A program made the translations under genes and the position numbers. Below, in pieces: positions 30,505 through 42,069 of a stretch of DNA of 58,000 nt (position 1 is its first letter; every line of letters begins with the position of its first letter). The notes beneath the pieces are model-generated. The model did no database searches. It saw only the letters and a program-made list of their open reading frames with translations, and had not been told where the DNA came from. The stretch covers positions 71,766,799 to 71,824,798 of the forward strand of contig CM043952.1 of NCBI GenBank assembly GCA_014529385.2. Direction: 5' to 3'. Origin of the DNA: Adiantum capillus-veneris (taxonomy: Eukaryota; Streptophyta; Polypodiopsida; Polypodiales; Pteridaceae).

Positions 30505-32710
30505 AATGAAGAAAAATGTGGGCAGAAGTGGTACGAAGAAGCCAAAGAATAAAAAATCTTGTGGCAAAGAGTGGGATTATGCTCACAACATATGCTGCCG
30601 ATATATGGAGTGGCAATGTAAATTATCACACAGAAAAATCAAGTGGTGCACCACATATTAGGGATCATTTTCAAGATAGCGTTAAAAAGAGTTGTAAGAA
30701 ATGTGAACATCCTCAGGCACCTGTAGTTGCAAAGCGTTTGAGAGAAGAGATCGCCAAAAAGGGTGACAAGAGACAACAAATATATATCTCTGTGGCTTCG
30801 ATTCAAGAGTTCTCAAAGCCAAATATTAACTCCACAGATCCTGTAGTGACGCCAACTAACCTTGGAGAACAACCTATACAGGGAGAGGAAATTCAGGCAG
30901 TGCTCCTTTTAAGCGTCACAATAAAGGTGGGCTTAGTCAAATGCGTCAAAAATCAATACATCAAAGCTTTAGAGTGTAGTCTCTAGAATAAGCACAAATT
31001 GCACTTGCCAAATCAATATTCTTTACTGAAAGTGCTTTGGCCATGGTAGACAGCAATCATAGGAAGGCTAGTTGGAAGAAAATTGGTGAGTTTGGTCTAG
31101 GATTTTCAGCTCCTTCTTATCACACGATACGAAATGTTTTCTTGAACAAATGTTACATCAAAGACAAAGAGCGTGTTGGAAAAATAATACTTCGGAATAT
31201 TTCGCTTTCTAGATGTACCATTGTGAGTGATGGTGATTGGTCAAATGTTCAAAGAAGACCGCTGATCAATGTAATGCTAGTTTGTCCAAGGGAAGAAACG
31301 TTTATAAAGCTAATTGATAGTTCTGGTGTTATTAAAAGTGGCAAATATATTTCTGAGGTCTTGATTAATGTAGCTAAAGAAATTGGTGCTGATTATGTCA
31401 TTCAAGTAGTCATGGACAACGCAAAGAATTGTAAAAATGCCAGTAAATTAATAAAGAAGTGATTTCCACATATTTTTACCAATGGTTGTAATACGCACAT
31501 TTCAAACTTGGTGCTAAAAGATTGGTACCCCAGGGAACAAACCACATGGTTTGCCAAAATAATTGATACAGCGCGTCAGGTTGTGAAATTTATCTTGAAA
31601 CGACAAAGAGTGTTTGATTTGTATAGGATGTGCATGTTAGTGATGTTGAAACTTCCCATTGAAACTCAGTTTTGCACGTAATTTTATACCTTGGAATCAC
31701 TTCTCCGCAATAAATGTGATGTGATTGACACATTCAATTGCGCGGCCTTTGATGAATGGCAGCTTGAGCAGAAAGAAAAAGTGAAAGATAAAATTACATG
31801 TCTACGTGCAATGTAAACAAGGCTGCTTGGTGCAGGAGTGTATTGAATGCATACCATGGAGTGATGCCCGTTATGTTCGCGATCTGCAATCTTGACCAAA
31901 GGGCACCAACCTTGGGCAAAGTGTGGATGACATGGTGGTCAGTCCAACATTGAATCCCGAAGAGCTGAAAGAATCTGTAGTAGAGAAGAAGTGGCGACTA
32001 CCATTCTCTCGCAAAAATGAAAAATTTTGGCCAAGTATTTTCATGCAAGGTGGAAGAGCACTCATAGTCCACTCCATAGTGTTGCTTACATGCTCGATCC
32101 AAAGTATTGGAATTTAGATCTGATGTCCGATAGAGAGGTGGTAAGTGATTTCTATCACGTGATCAACACATTCTACTCCAACATTCAAGACTGAATTGAT
32201 TGCATCAAAGAAATGAGTGCATTTAGATTAAAAGAGGACCTTGCAAATGATTGTCTACAGGTAATGGCAAAAGAGCAACCTCCATGGAAGTGGTGGATGA
32301 TGAATGGTGGAGAGCATTACTCTACCTTACGTCCCCTTGCAATGAAATTACGGGCACAATGTGCAACAAACTCAAGTTCAGAGAGAAACTGGAGTATGTA
32401 CAAGTATGTTCACATCACTATTCACAACACACTATTAGCAAACAGAGCAAAAAAATTAGTGTATATTTTTTGTAATAAAAAGATATTGAATCACATCAAA
32501 AGTACTCGCTACGAGGAGGAAATTCCAACCTAACTGTATGGTTGTCAAAACGAAGAAGAAGAAGAGTTCAATGTTGGTGTATCTCAATGCAATATAGACA
32601 AAATAGAAGAGAATTTGATAATAGATTTGGAGGTTGAATTACAAGGAGAACCACAACACTCAGACTTAGAACCAGATAACAACTTTACAGAGTCAATATA
32701 GCTTGAGAGT
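30505..32710 (+). pseudogene. hAT-family transposase remnant (DUF659 type)
   Basis: The start region has a basic stretch and a C2-type finger fragment (SCKKCEHPQAP) suggestive of a BED finger. The central block at 31037-31462 is well preserved: SYHTIRNVFL, TIVSDGDWSNVQRRPLINVM, YVIQVVMDNAKNCKNASKLI, then after TGA FPHIFTNGCNTHISNLVLKDW; this is the DUF659 RNase H-like core with conserved Asp residues in SDGDWS and VMDNAKN. The C-terminus at 32320-32500 has SSERNWSMYKYVHI and NRAKKLVYIFCN, the hAT dimerisation region. Multiple stops and frame changes. The last stretch to 32700 is acidic. Confidence 0.85.
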
Positions 32711-33580
32711 AGAATGAAGATCATGAACCATCGTAAAAGATCTTGTATTCAAATGTGTTTTGATCATATTTTCAGAGTGCTTTTGTAAAATTTATATTTA
32801 AAGGTTTGATTCTGTTTAGTCATTTGCAAGAGTTTTGGACTAGTCAAACTTCTAAAAGGTGGTTTTCAATGAGTGCTTTCAGTCGTGCTCGATAGCTGAT
32901 GAATCAGACTCATACATCATAAGTTACATGCATTGGAAGTGGGCAATTCCTTACTTAGAAAGTGGGTGCGCATGCACGTGAGGAAAGGCAAGTGGATGAT
33001 TTGATGTATTTAATTAAAAAATGTGTGGTCGAGGATTTTTGGAAATAGCCAAATTAATAAGCTCCGAGCCGTGGGCTTTACAATGCCGCATTCGGTGCCC
33101 GGAGTCACCCGCCACGCCTCCGCCAAGGTTGCTCAATGTGGGGAGCAAAACAAAAAATTCATTGGCTTAAGTGGGGAGGTGGGAGGATGGTGCCAAGTGG
33201 TAATGGAGTAATCCCACATGGGGGGGAGCAAGTGAAAATTGGAGGGTATAAGGGGGGGAGTGGGTACCGCCTAAGGGTGTATCAAAGGAGCAAATGAATC
33301 CTCCTTGCCTTGCTAATGATGGCTCGTGGGTGTTGGGGGAGAGAGCAGGCGCCCTTTTTCAGTTCATACTAGTGCTCAAGTGCCTGGCCAAGCTTTTGGT
33401 CCACTAGACACCTCCCTTCCCCACTTGCCTTGGTCAAAAAGTGGCCGACATGCCTTTTTCTACCCAAATTAAGCTCAAGGAATTATGTACATCTATGTAC
33501 TCAAGGCTAGTGAGCAATCTTTTTAGCATGGATTAGTGACTTTATCTTCATTCAGAAAATACCTAACATCGTCTTAATGC
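32711..33580. other. Non-coding DNA after the hAT remnant
   Basis: No gene. Bases 33060-33330 are G-rich (several GGGGGG runs) and resemble LTR or promoter DNA, but I find no boundary. Confidence 0.3.
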
Positions 33581-33685
33581 ACCCTCGTCATCATTGGATT
33601 GGTGCTATGGTTATTATCCTCTTATTGCACCCTCTTCATCATTGGTGCCATGGTTATTATTGCCTTATTGCATCCTCCCTTTCAT
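33581..33685 (+). repeat. Short tandem duplication (about 50 bp)
   Basis: TTGCACCCTC..CATCATTGG...GGTGCTATGGTTATTATCCTC is followed by a near copy with GGTGCCATGGTTATTATTGCC. No coding role. Confidence 0.6.
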
Positions 33686-34186
33686 TCTTGTCGTCAAGGA
33701 TTTCGTGGTTGTGACTATGAAGCACTAGTGTTTCACAGCACTTGTGCGTCAGCATGTGTTTATGTGCCCGCATGTTTGCATTCTTGTCATACATAGTTGT
33801 GGTGTCATTTTTTGTTTCTCTCTCGTCTCTAGACCGGTGTATCCAACCGTCTCTCAGGACAATGTGATGTGATTTTTCTAACCCTTACTTGTCGATGTGT
33901 TTCTTGAGTTGTTGTTGTCAATAGGATGAAAATCACATAAAGCAACACATACGAGGGATCAAAGACACTAGAGATACTGCAGTTTAAACCTTCTCTTTGT
34001 GTTTATTAGAGTTTTTTGAGCCTTTATGACCATTGTTGTATATTATGGAGTGATGTAGATCTTCAAGAACATGTTTTGTAAATTTGAAAATTTATCAATA
34101 CAAGAGTGCATCTATATAGTGTTGTGGGTTTTTCCCTTGTAACCCCAAGGTCTTTTTCATCCACATTTAGGGACTCCTATTTGTGC
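33686..34186. other. Non-coding, retroelement 3' interior
   Basis: No gene. The end (34110-34186) matches, in inverse orientation, the sequence next to the LTR at 27305-27400 (GTGGGTTTTTCCCTTGTAACC), showing it is the 3' interior of the same LTR family. The tract GTGCGGGGG just before 34187 is a polypurine tract. Confidence 0.5.
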
Positions 34187-34310
34187 GGGGGTGTTGGAGA
34201 TCTATAGACAGCCCACATTTATGCTATATATAGCTAGGAATCCCCACTATATATGTGTACCCAGTGTGTTCTCTCCACATGCTTTGGGGTTTGCATATGA
34301 TGGTGTCAAC
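34187..34310 (+). repeat. LTR (mini-LTR/copia-like type), plus orientation
   Basis: Starts TGTTGGAGATCTATAGACAG after a purine run and contains TATATATAGC and ACATGCTTTGGGGTTTGCA. It is the plus-strand counterpart of 27080-27304, so the two face each other in inverted orientation. The 3' end is blurred by the tandem duplication that follows. Confidence 0.55.
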
Positions 34311-34590
34311 TCTTTCTCTTCTTGTCTACCTGCGCTCTCTCCCTGCAATTCAATAGAAGGAAATATGTGTGAGGAGGATTGTAGACTAGGGACTCGATAG
34401 AAAGAAACAACAAAACCGAACAAGTTGTTGTTTAGTGTTTGTATATGATGGTTTCAACTCTCTCTCTCTCTTCTTGTCTACCTACGCTCTCTCCCTGCAG
34501 TTCAATAGAAGGAAACATGTGTGAGGAGGATTGTAGTACCAGAGACTCGATAGACAGAAACAACAAAACCGGACAAGTTGTTGTTGAGTG
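34293..34590 (+). repeat. 148 bp tandem duplication
   Basis: GCATATGATGGTGTCAACTC (34293) and GTATATGATGGTTTCAACTC (34441) start two near-identical copies that both contain CTCTCTCCCTGCA and GAAGGAAACATGTGTGAGG-like text and end ACAAGTTGTTGTT. A few substitutions separate them. Confidence 0.8.
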
Positions 34591-35434
34591 CCCAAACATC
34601 TCTTTATGATGCTACACAATACTTGGTTCTTCAAGCTTAAGTGGAAGTCCTTGACTTGCAAGAAAAGTTTGGTTGGAGCAATGCAAGTGTAGATGCACTC
34701 CTTGGGTAAGCTCTATCCATGGATTTTTATACATGGAACTCCCTTCATGGCATGGGCTTGCATATGTATTAATATTCTTTTTTTGTTGTAGTTTGATGGG
34801 CAAAATGCTTCATAAGGATCACCACATGCCTCTGAATCTCCAATGAGCTAGATCGTACACTACAGTTGACATGGATTATGAGCACATCCATGCGTGCATC
34901 GAGGATGACATACTATACCGCAATGAGCACACACATGCCACCTCATGTCCCATGTGATAGAAAGCACACTACAAGACAAGAGTGAGTGGGGAACACCTAC
35001 CCCATAAGGTATTGAGACAATTTACACTAATCCCTTGCATTCAACACATGTTTAAAAGCAGATCTATGGTGGAGCTGCTCACATGGCACGCCAACCACCA
35101 CTTAAATGATGGAATGATGTGTGTCTTTCCAATTCACCTGCATGGAGGCACATAGACACTCAATGGCCAAAGTTTTGACTAGAGCCTTGACACTTGAGGC
35201 TTAGGCTGGCAAGAAACGGTGTCGGTCGCTTTGGCACCAAGTCCACTTCATGGAGAACTTGACCTGTGGTGATCATCAATTACAACATTGCACCATGGGA
35301 GACAACCAAGAAGGGAAACATACTTCTTTCCTTGCTTGTTTCAAGGAAGTACAAGGTGGAAAATACTGATGTCTACCTCAATCCCCTCATTTAAGTTGGA
35401 GAAAATATGGAGACGCATCCCCATTGTAGATGTG
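34591..35434. other. No gene recognised
   Basis: No long frame on either strand and no repeat I recognise. The minus-strand Ty3 fragment that begins at 35435 may extend into it in degraded form. Confidence 0.3.
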
Positions 35435-36334
35435 TCACTTCCAAATGAGATGAGAGAAGCCATTGTCTTCTTCTACCTTTTGTAGATGCAATGATTTTGA
35501 GCTATAAATGCAGAAATCATCAATGAACACCCTAATTGACTTTACAAAGAATTCTTGAATCACCATGTTCATGAAACGTTGAAAAGTTGCAAGAGCATTT
35601 GTCAGGACAAATGTCATGACTCTAAAAGCATAACAACCCCAAGGAGTGATGAACGTTGTTATCAATTGGTCCTCCAATGAAAACCCTATGTGAAAGTAAC
35701 CTGTGTAGCCATCACACACAGTGTACTTCTCATGACTAGCTACCTCACTTAGTATTCCATCCTGAAATGGGAGGGAAAAGTGATCTCTTTTTGTTGCTAT
35801 ATTTAGTGGACGGTAATCCAGACACACCCTCCACTTGTCATTCTTCTTGGGAGTGACAACAACAGGAGAGACCCACTTTGAATTCTCCACTGGATAAATA
35901 AAAGCTACTGCTATAAGCTTTCTTACCTCCTTGAGTAAAGCCTACTCCTTGATGACTCCTAGCCTTTGTAGCTTTTGAGCCTTAGGTGTGGCCTCTGGCT
36001 TCAACTCAATATTGTGTTGAACAACAACTACTCCACGCACATCGGTGTAGTCTTTAGCAAAAAGGCTAGGAAATTTCTTTAACACACCTTTGAACTCCTC
36101 ATCCTTTGTAAGTGTTGTAGACAACATACCTTCTAACATTCCTTCATCTTCCACATTTTGGTTCTCTTGGGAACCTACCTCTTTCAAACCTAGGCAAGAG
36201 GTCTCTTGGTTGGTTGGCTTAAACCTTACCCTCATGACTTTGATGGAAGACTCCTTTTCAGTAATGCCGTCACTAATTTCTTTTTTTAAAGCGTTATCGG
36301 TCCAATCTTCTTCCGTTGTCGTGGCGCCCCACAT
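35435..36334 (-). pseudogene. Ty3/gypsy reverse transcriptase fragment, minus strand
   Basis: Minus-strand reading begins at 36334 with a linker that holds FKGVLKKFPSLFAKDYTDV and NIELKPEATPKAQ, the pre-RT region, broken near 35942. It continues at 35890 with SKWVSPVVVTPKKNDKWRVC (RT block 1), LDYRPLN, DGYTGYFHIGFS, FRVMTFVLTNALATFQRFMN and the catalytic box RVFIDDFCIYS near 35510. It stops at 35435. It is oriented opposite to all other Ty3 elements here and lacks RNase H and integrase, so it is a truncated relic of a separate element. Confidence 0.85.
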
Positions 36335-36638
36335 TTATTGAGAGAAAAACACACAAAAAAGCAGGTTTTAAGGTTTTATTACAAAAGAGCTATCACTTTT
36401 TGCAGTTTCGATGATGATAGATAAATAATGCTTGGGATTCTTTGGGTGAGATAATGGCGTCTCTTGAAGTTTAATGATCACGAGATATGGCAACTGGATA
36501 TGGTTGGCATGGCATTTGTTGAATATTAAAGAAAACAAAGGTGCTTGAGGAGCTTCATATTCACAATGTTGGTTCTTGGATCACATTGATTGTGGTATAT
36601 ACTTACCAGTTTGGGAGGGAAGGTCTTTCTCAAATAAA
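36335..36638. other. Flank of retroelement 3, no gene
   Basis: No frame of note. It joins to 48436 onward once retroelement 3 is removed (shared word GCTTT). Confidence 0.4.
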
Positions 36639-36643
36639 GCTTT
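36639..36643. repeat. Target site duplication GCTTT, left copy
   Basis: GCTTT at 36639-36643 and 48431-48435 flank the two LTRs of retroelement 3. Confidence 0.85.
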
Positions 36644-36795
36644 TATTAGGACACCGGAAGGACCGGACTGGATAAGGCCGGGCCAGGCTAGGCGGTGTGG
36701 AACGGGAAGTCCAACTCAAGCAAAGGGCCAAGGGCATGCCTATATAAGGGTGGTTGGGTGGAGGACTCTCAGGCTCTAGTCACCCCTATCTTACA
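36644..36795 (+). repeat. 5' LTR of retroelement 3
   Basis: TATTAGGACACCGG... to ...CTATCTTACA. The 3' LTR starts TGTCAGGACACC, so the terminal TG has mutated to TA here. It holds TATATAAGG at 36741-36749, the core promoter. Confidence 0.9.
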
Positions 36796-36813
36796 TTGGT
36801 ATTAGAGCATGGT
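36796..36813 (+). promoter_or_regulatory. Primer binding site, initiator-Met type
   Basis: TTGGTATTAGAGCATGG matches the plant tRNA-iMet complement TGGTATCAGAGC with one C-to-T change. Confidence 0.85.
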
Positions 36814-37560
36814 CTATTTTGCGCAAGAGGGCGTGGAGCTTTTTGCATGCTCCTCTCTTTGAGGGCGTGAAGAGCCGCCTGCTAAGGGGGACGACGAGGT
36901 CCCACTGTGTGAGGAGCACCATTTGTGCCGAGAGGGAGGTGACCTCAACCTCCAGCAAACACTGTGTGGCTTAGCCCGACGGATGCGCGCTGCCTTTGGG
37001 AGCATTTTATGTCACTGGGGCGACGCCCAGAACGCAACGCGTGGGGAGTGTCGTGGTTGCCATAGCTGACTGCAGACGTTTATTTTCACATACAAGGCAC
37101 CCAAAGGCTTTGTCCTTGGGCAATTCATCCAAAAAAACCTCAAGATAGGGGGCGTGCCCACCCTGGCACACACCCCATACCCAAGCCAGGGTGTTTGAAG
37201 GTGTTGGCAAGGTCGAAATCTGACACAAGCATAGGAAAGGGGCCACCGAAGCCTAAGTAAAGTGTTCGAATGACAAAAATTGCCGAGTTGATCGAAGTTA
37301 AAGTTTGACGGAGTTGAAGTTTTGGAAGAATATCTATTGCAATTCCTTTGAAAGGATTCATGCATCAATGACATTTCAAGCAGTACAAATTTTTGGCGGC
37401 ATCGTCAAACATAGTTGATTCAACTATCAAGAGCTTTCGGAGCTCCATATACGGTGGACTACCATCAATTTAGACAGAGTTAGCACGGCTACTCTACTTT
37501 GCGAGTGCTCCCAATATCAGGTATATTTTCTGAGTACTTCTTTCACCGCATTGTGTAGCC
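36814..37560 (+). other. Leader of retroelement 3
   Basis: About 750 bp between the primer site and gag, GC-richer than its surroundings, without a coding frame; likely packaging and untranslated leader. Confidence 0.5.
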
Positions 37561-38022
37561 ATGGATTTGGATATCAATATGACATTCGATTTTGAGCAAA
37601 GTACTCCTGATCCTACCAATGATGGCCCGCGGACAGATCCTCTCAAGGAGAGTAACCGTGATGCTATGGCAGGAGAAGATACTTATGAGTTGCTCGATAT
37701 TCAAGAATTTTGTGCACTTCAGACACGCATGACCATCATGGATGAAAATTTTAAAGCTTTAAATGAAAATGTTACTAAACGTTCCACATTAGTAATTCAA
37801 TTAATGCATCAGCAGTCTAAGAGTCCTGCTGACACCCATATGCATGAGCACGTTGGCACACAAGGGCGAGGCCCAATTCATCATACGTTGCATACTCTCG
37901 CTGCCAAATATGTGGATGACTTGTTAAAGAAATTTAAGCCACCAATCTTTAAGGGCAAAGACCGAGACCGCAATAAGGATACAGTGAACATCTTTCTTAG
38001 CAAACGGGATGGAATTCACACC
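37561..38022 (+). pseudogene. Gag N-terminus of retroelement 3 (split by piggyBac)
   Basis: ATG at 37561, MDLDINMTFDFEQSTPDPTN, then a helical region and KFKPPIFKGKDRDRNKDTVN, the usual start of the retrotransposon gag fold. The TTAA at 38023-38026 belongs to the interrupted frame; after the piggyBac the frame continues at 41509 with STPDAVRALHMSLTLEGKA. Alone, this frame runs into the transposon and stops at 38040. Confidence 0.85.
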
Positions 38023-38026
38023 TTAA
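38023..38026. repeat. piggyBac TTAA target duplication, left copy
   Basis: TTAA at 38023-38026 and at 41505-41508 flank the element, as for all piggyBac elements. Confidence 0.9.
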
Positions 38027-38040
38027 CACTAGTCCTGTAA

Positions 38041-38433
38041 TTGGACACTCAAGTGTCCTGAGACACTATAGTGTCCTAAAATTGCATCAACTTTGCCTAA
38101 TTTTTGTTACACACGAATGCTACCGACTTGAGTTAAAAAATGTGGCACGCTATGCGCCATGTCTTTAAGTTTTCAGCTGATTTTTTTCTAGGTCCAATAG
38201 AACAAAATTTAACGATTAAAATTATTGGTTTCTTCAAGCAAATCTTGCAAACTGCGATTGTCTTGCTGGAAGCCTATTAGAGAGGCAGAATGAAAATTTA
38301 ACAAGCTCGTACAAGATTTATTTGCCCATGGTCGAAATTAGGCCATATTGGCAAGGTGGACAACCAATGTGGACGGAGCCTTATCGTGTAGACTTCACAG
38401 AAGCGAAAAAAAGACCAACGTTTTCAAATTTCA
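38041..38433 (+). other. piggyBac 5' region
   Basis: Left end with the subterminal palindromes, then mostly non-coding DNA. A short open stretch from 38322 (PYWQGGQPMWTEPYRVDF) may be the first, frame-shifted part of the transposase gene. Confidence 0.4.
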
Positions 38434-41100
38434 TTGCACCTGGCCGAAAACAGAGCGCTATCAGTACTCGTATCTGTCGACTGTTGCATTCAATATCTAT
38501 GCACACGCTTCATGGCAAGCCCTTCTACACTCACAGAGGCAGCATCCAATGCTTTTTTCCAGGGTTTAAAAGGCTGGAAACTCCTGTATCCAACTGTTGG
38601 CTTCGGGCTTGATTGGGAAAAGCATGCTCATCCTATTGATTGGCAAAGCAAGATGTATGCAGGTCTTATTGAGTCCTACCTTGCACGCAAAAAGTTGTTC
38701 AAATGCAAGTTTGATGGCGATGCAACAACATACATGCTTTCTTGGGAATCCATACGGATGCATCTTCTTCCCAAAGAGGAAGAATCCATTGGTATGCCTG
38801 TGCAGAATGCAGAAGAGGAAGATGATGAGCTCTCTCTTGCTGAGTTTTTGGCATGCAAGAAAAGAGAGAGTGTTATGGCAAGGAGATCTGATGTATTACC
38901 TTCTGTGGAGATTCCGATGGTTTTTGATGCGGTTGAAAATGGTTGCAATGATGTCGATATTATGCATGTCTACGATGCTTTGGACGTTGCTTTGACTATG
39001 CATACTAGGTCTTTTCATGAGGATGCACATGAAGAAAGTCCAAGCTTATCAAGAGCTACTCTAATTGCTAGTATGCCTATTGTTGGATGTAGTGGTGCAC
39101 CTCCTGTGATGAGTAAGAGAGGTCTCCCTCCAAAGTGTACCATTGTGGGTCGAGGCCGACCAAAGGTGATTTATTTTGTGATGCCAATGCTTGTCAAGAG
39201 ACACACAATGATGCCCCTATTCTTGATGCCATACGTGAGAGAAAGCATGCTCAAAACAAGGGATACAAGCTTGTCAAAAAGCGTGGTAAAATGAAAAATA
39301 AGGTTGTCAAAAAAGGTAGATCTTCGGATATGCAAGAGCAAGATGAATCCGAAGATGAGCATGCTTCCGTGAGAGAGGAAGATGATTGTGAAGATGAACT
39401 TTTAGAAGCAGAAGGTTTGGTTTTGTGTGATAGCGATGATGATACTGATTGTTCAAATACATGCATGCCGTTGTGGAAAAGTGGTGAAAAATTGCAGGTT
39501 GAGCCTGAGGGAACATTCAAGAAGCTGCCGTTGTTTGTGAACATTGCAGGTCCTAACTTGGGACAAGTCCCAAGAGAGTTTACAAAAACTTAGATTTTCT
39601 TGGCTCTTTTTCCTTTGGATGTATTTGATGCAATTGTGGAAGATACCAATAGGTATGCAATGGAGAAGCGTGATAAAGTTTTGGCTGAGCATGAGTCCAC
39701 ACGGAAATGGAATCCAGTTGATAGACACTCTTTTATGCATTTTTTGGGTGTGTCTCTCGGCATGTCTTTGCAATTTATGTATGATAAGAATTATTATTGG
39801 AAGGGAGAGACTTGTGGTGTAGTTCGATACCCAAATTATTCAGAGAAGATGGGACAGACTGAATATCAGTAGATAAAGAGGTTTTTGCATGTACGGAATA
39901 ATATTCAACGCCCGCTTGTGAAGGGGACTCGTGAATACAAGTTATGGCAGGTCTTGCCTTTAGAGGAGAGATTAAATGCTACATTTCAATTGCATTATAA
40001 TTGTGGAAAATATGTAACTGTGGATGAGCGGATTATTCCCTCAAAATATAAATTGAATCCATGCAGGGTTTATAATCCAAAGAAACCGCATAAGTTTGGG
40101 ATTCAATTATGGAATTTGTGCGATTTAGAGACTAGTTATAACTACTCCTTTTGCATTTATGATAAGGTGCCATGTAAGGAATTGTCATTCCATGTTGTGT
40201 CAAAGCTAGTGCAAGATCTGAAACAAAGAGGACACCATGTCTTTTTTGATCGATGGTTTACTTATGTTAAGCTGTTGATTCATTTGACCCATGAGGGATA
40301 TGGTGCTACAGGAACGTATATGACAAATCGTAAAAACTTTCCTGATGCTCGTATGCTGCACATGGATCTTCACGAGCGTGGATCATGTCGTTTTGCTTTT
40401 GATGCAAGGAAGGGGCTTGTTGCATGCTATTGGATAGACAAGAAGCCCATTTTTTTTGCTTCAAATGTATATGGGATGAAAAGAGGAGAAGTTCAGAGGC
40501 AGGTTGGATCAGGCCACAAGGTGGCAGTTACATGTCCGGACATTGCTATCCAATACAAAAAGTGTAAAGCAGGTTGTGATGTGTTTGACTCAATGGTGTT
40601 GGGATCTGGCTATAGGTTAGAGATGAGCATTCATGGTTAGAGATGAGCATTCATCTGGCTATAGCTTAGAGATGGACTCGGTCTTTGCAAATGCATACAT
40701 AATATGGAGATGCATACATGGGAAGAAGAACACAAGTCTTTTTGCTTTTATGGTAAGTCTGCAAGAGCAGCTTGTAGACAATCATTTTGCTGGGTTGCAT
40801 ACTTCAAGGGCATACATGTACACTAGTGATCCAATGGGTGGGCATACTTTGATGAAAATGGCATCACGTGCAAGCAGGTTTTTCTATGTATGTGCAAACG
40901 AACGAAAAAGGTTCTTGCGCGAGGGAAAGGAAGTGCTTGGTTCTAAGCCAACAAGAACCCTTTATGGATGTCCAAAGTGCAAGAAATTTTTGTGTGTAGA
41001 ACCATGCTTCTACAAGTATCATGCGCAGGCAGGACATGATCAACTCACTACGAGTGCACGCCGTGTTGCAAGATCATACAATCGGCCTGTGCTTGTTTGA
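38434..41100 (+). pseudogene. piggyBac transposase (DDD), decayed
   Basis: N-terminal region in two frames up to 39294 (KKLFKCKFDGDATTYMLSWE, then an acidic segment), a frame change near 39165 to RERKHAQNKGYKLVKKRG and a second acidic stretch, TAG near 39590, then NTNRYAMEKRDK, MHFLGVSLGMSLQF and, after TAG near 39870, the catalytic core. Catalytic Asp residues sit in VTVDERIIPSKYK (40017), HHVFFDRWFTYVKL (40234) and CKAGCDVFDSMV (40568). A roughly 40 bp duplication with TAG near 40639 precedes the last part. The C-terminal Cys/His cluster is intact: YGCPKCKKFLCVEPCFYKYH. All three Asp are present, so the loss of function comes from stops and frame changes. Confidence 0.9.
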
Positions 41101-41504
41101 TCATACAATCGGCCTGTCCTGTTTTAGTAAAGAGGCCACACAAATCTGAATTTTTTCATGTGGAATTTGATTTTTTTGGTATGGAACTCCAATGGTTGTC
41201 AATTGCCTTGGTTCCATAGAGACGCCACAAATTTACATCTTATGGCGGAGATTTTTTTTTTTACTAGGAGTCACGTTCGTCTATATGTGAACCTGCTCTT
41301 TTGTACCATGTCTTCTTTGGAAGGTGTAAAGGCATGTCGAATTGTGCTTTTTGCAACGTCTATGAATTTTTGCACATACCTTATATAATGTATAAGACTC
41401 CAGCAAAAGGATTTGATAAGATACTTCATGAAAAAAGCGCTATATTTTTTCTTTTAAACCTCAAAAACGACACTTAAGTGTCCTGTTTTGGTATCAAACT
41501 AGTG
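41101..41504 (+). other. piggyBac 3' region
   Basis: A 33 bp partial duplication of the transposase 3' end (TCATACAATCGGCCTGT occurs twice near 41077 and 41101), AT-rich non-coding DNA, then the subterminal palindrome and the right end. Confidence 0.6.
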
Positions 41505-41508
41505 TTAA

Positions 41509-41927
41509 GGAGTACTCCGGATGCAGTTAGAGCTCTACATATGAGCTTAACTCTGGAGGGCAAGGCCTGCAAATGGTGGATGTCTCTCAAGGAGAAGAAC
41601 ATGATACCACAGAGTTAGGCAGCCTTTGAAGCAATGTTTAGCAAGGAATTTTTGCCTACTAATGAGGCCGATCGGAATTGGACGGCTTGGGACACATATT
41701 CCATACGCCAATACCCATCACTCCTTGAATATATCTCTCACTATCAGGACATTATCCTCCAGTTGGAAGGCTTGGATACCTTTCAACAAGTACGAGGGTT
41801 CATACGAGGTCTGACACCTGAGCTTAAGAAGTATGTCAAGACCCAAGACCCTAAAACACTTGAGGAAGCCATAGTAAAAGCACATATTCAGGATGACCCT
41901 AATGAGAAGAAACTACATAATAGTAAC
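41509..41927 (+). pseudogene. Gag core of retroelement 3
   Basis: Continues the frame from 37561: RALHMSLTLEGKACKWWMSL, TAG near 41616 where Gln is likely, AAFEAMFSKEFLPTNEADRN, LDTFQQVRGFIRGLTPELKK, EEAIVKAHIQDD. This is the retrotransposon gag (Retrotrans_gag) core. The mini-LTR element cuts it at GTAAC. Confidence 0.85.
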
Positions 41928-42069
41928 TATTGAGCTTATATGTGAAGCTACTCAATATATGGCATCCAGGTCCCCTCTATATATACATCATCTCATGTGT
42001 GTATTCTACACACTTTGGGGTTCTATTTCTGTGCTCTCTCTTTCTCTCTCAACATGGTATCAGAGCAGT

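Larger units (their letters stand above)
38027..41504 (+). mobile_element. piggyBac element inserted in gag of retroelement 3
   Basis: A 3478 bp element with TTAA duplication, ends CACTAGT...ACTAGTG, and a transposase with the DDE_Tnp_1_7 fold. Next to both ends are palindromic words GGACACTCAAGTGTCC, GACACTATAGTGTCC (left) and GACACTTAAGTGTCCTG (right), probable transposase-binding sites. piggyBac is common in animals and rare in plants. The gag frame is restored across the insert, proving the boundaries. Confidence 0.92.

Noticed and set aside
34970-34985. CACTACAAGACAAG as another CACTA terminus
   Set aside because: No subterminal repeats or partner end nearby; likely chance.
38676-38948. 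Minus-strand Ser-rich frame inside the piggyBac
   Set aside because: Shadow of the transposase coding strand; no independent features.
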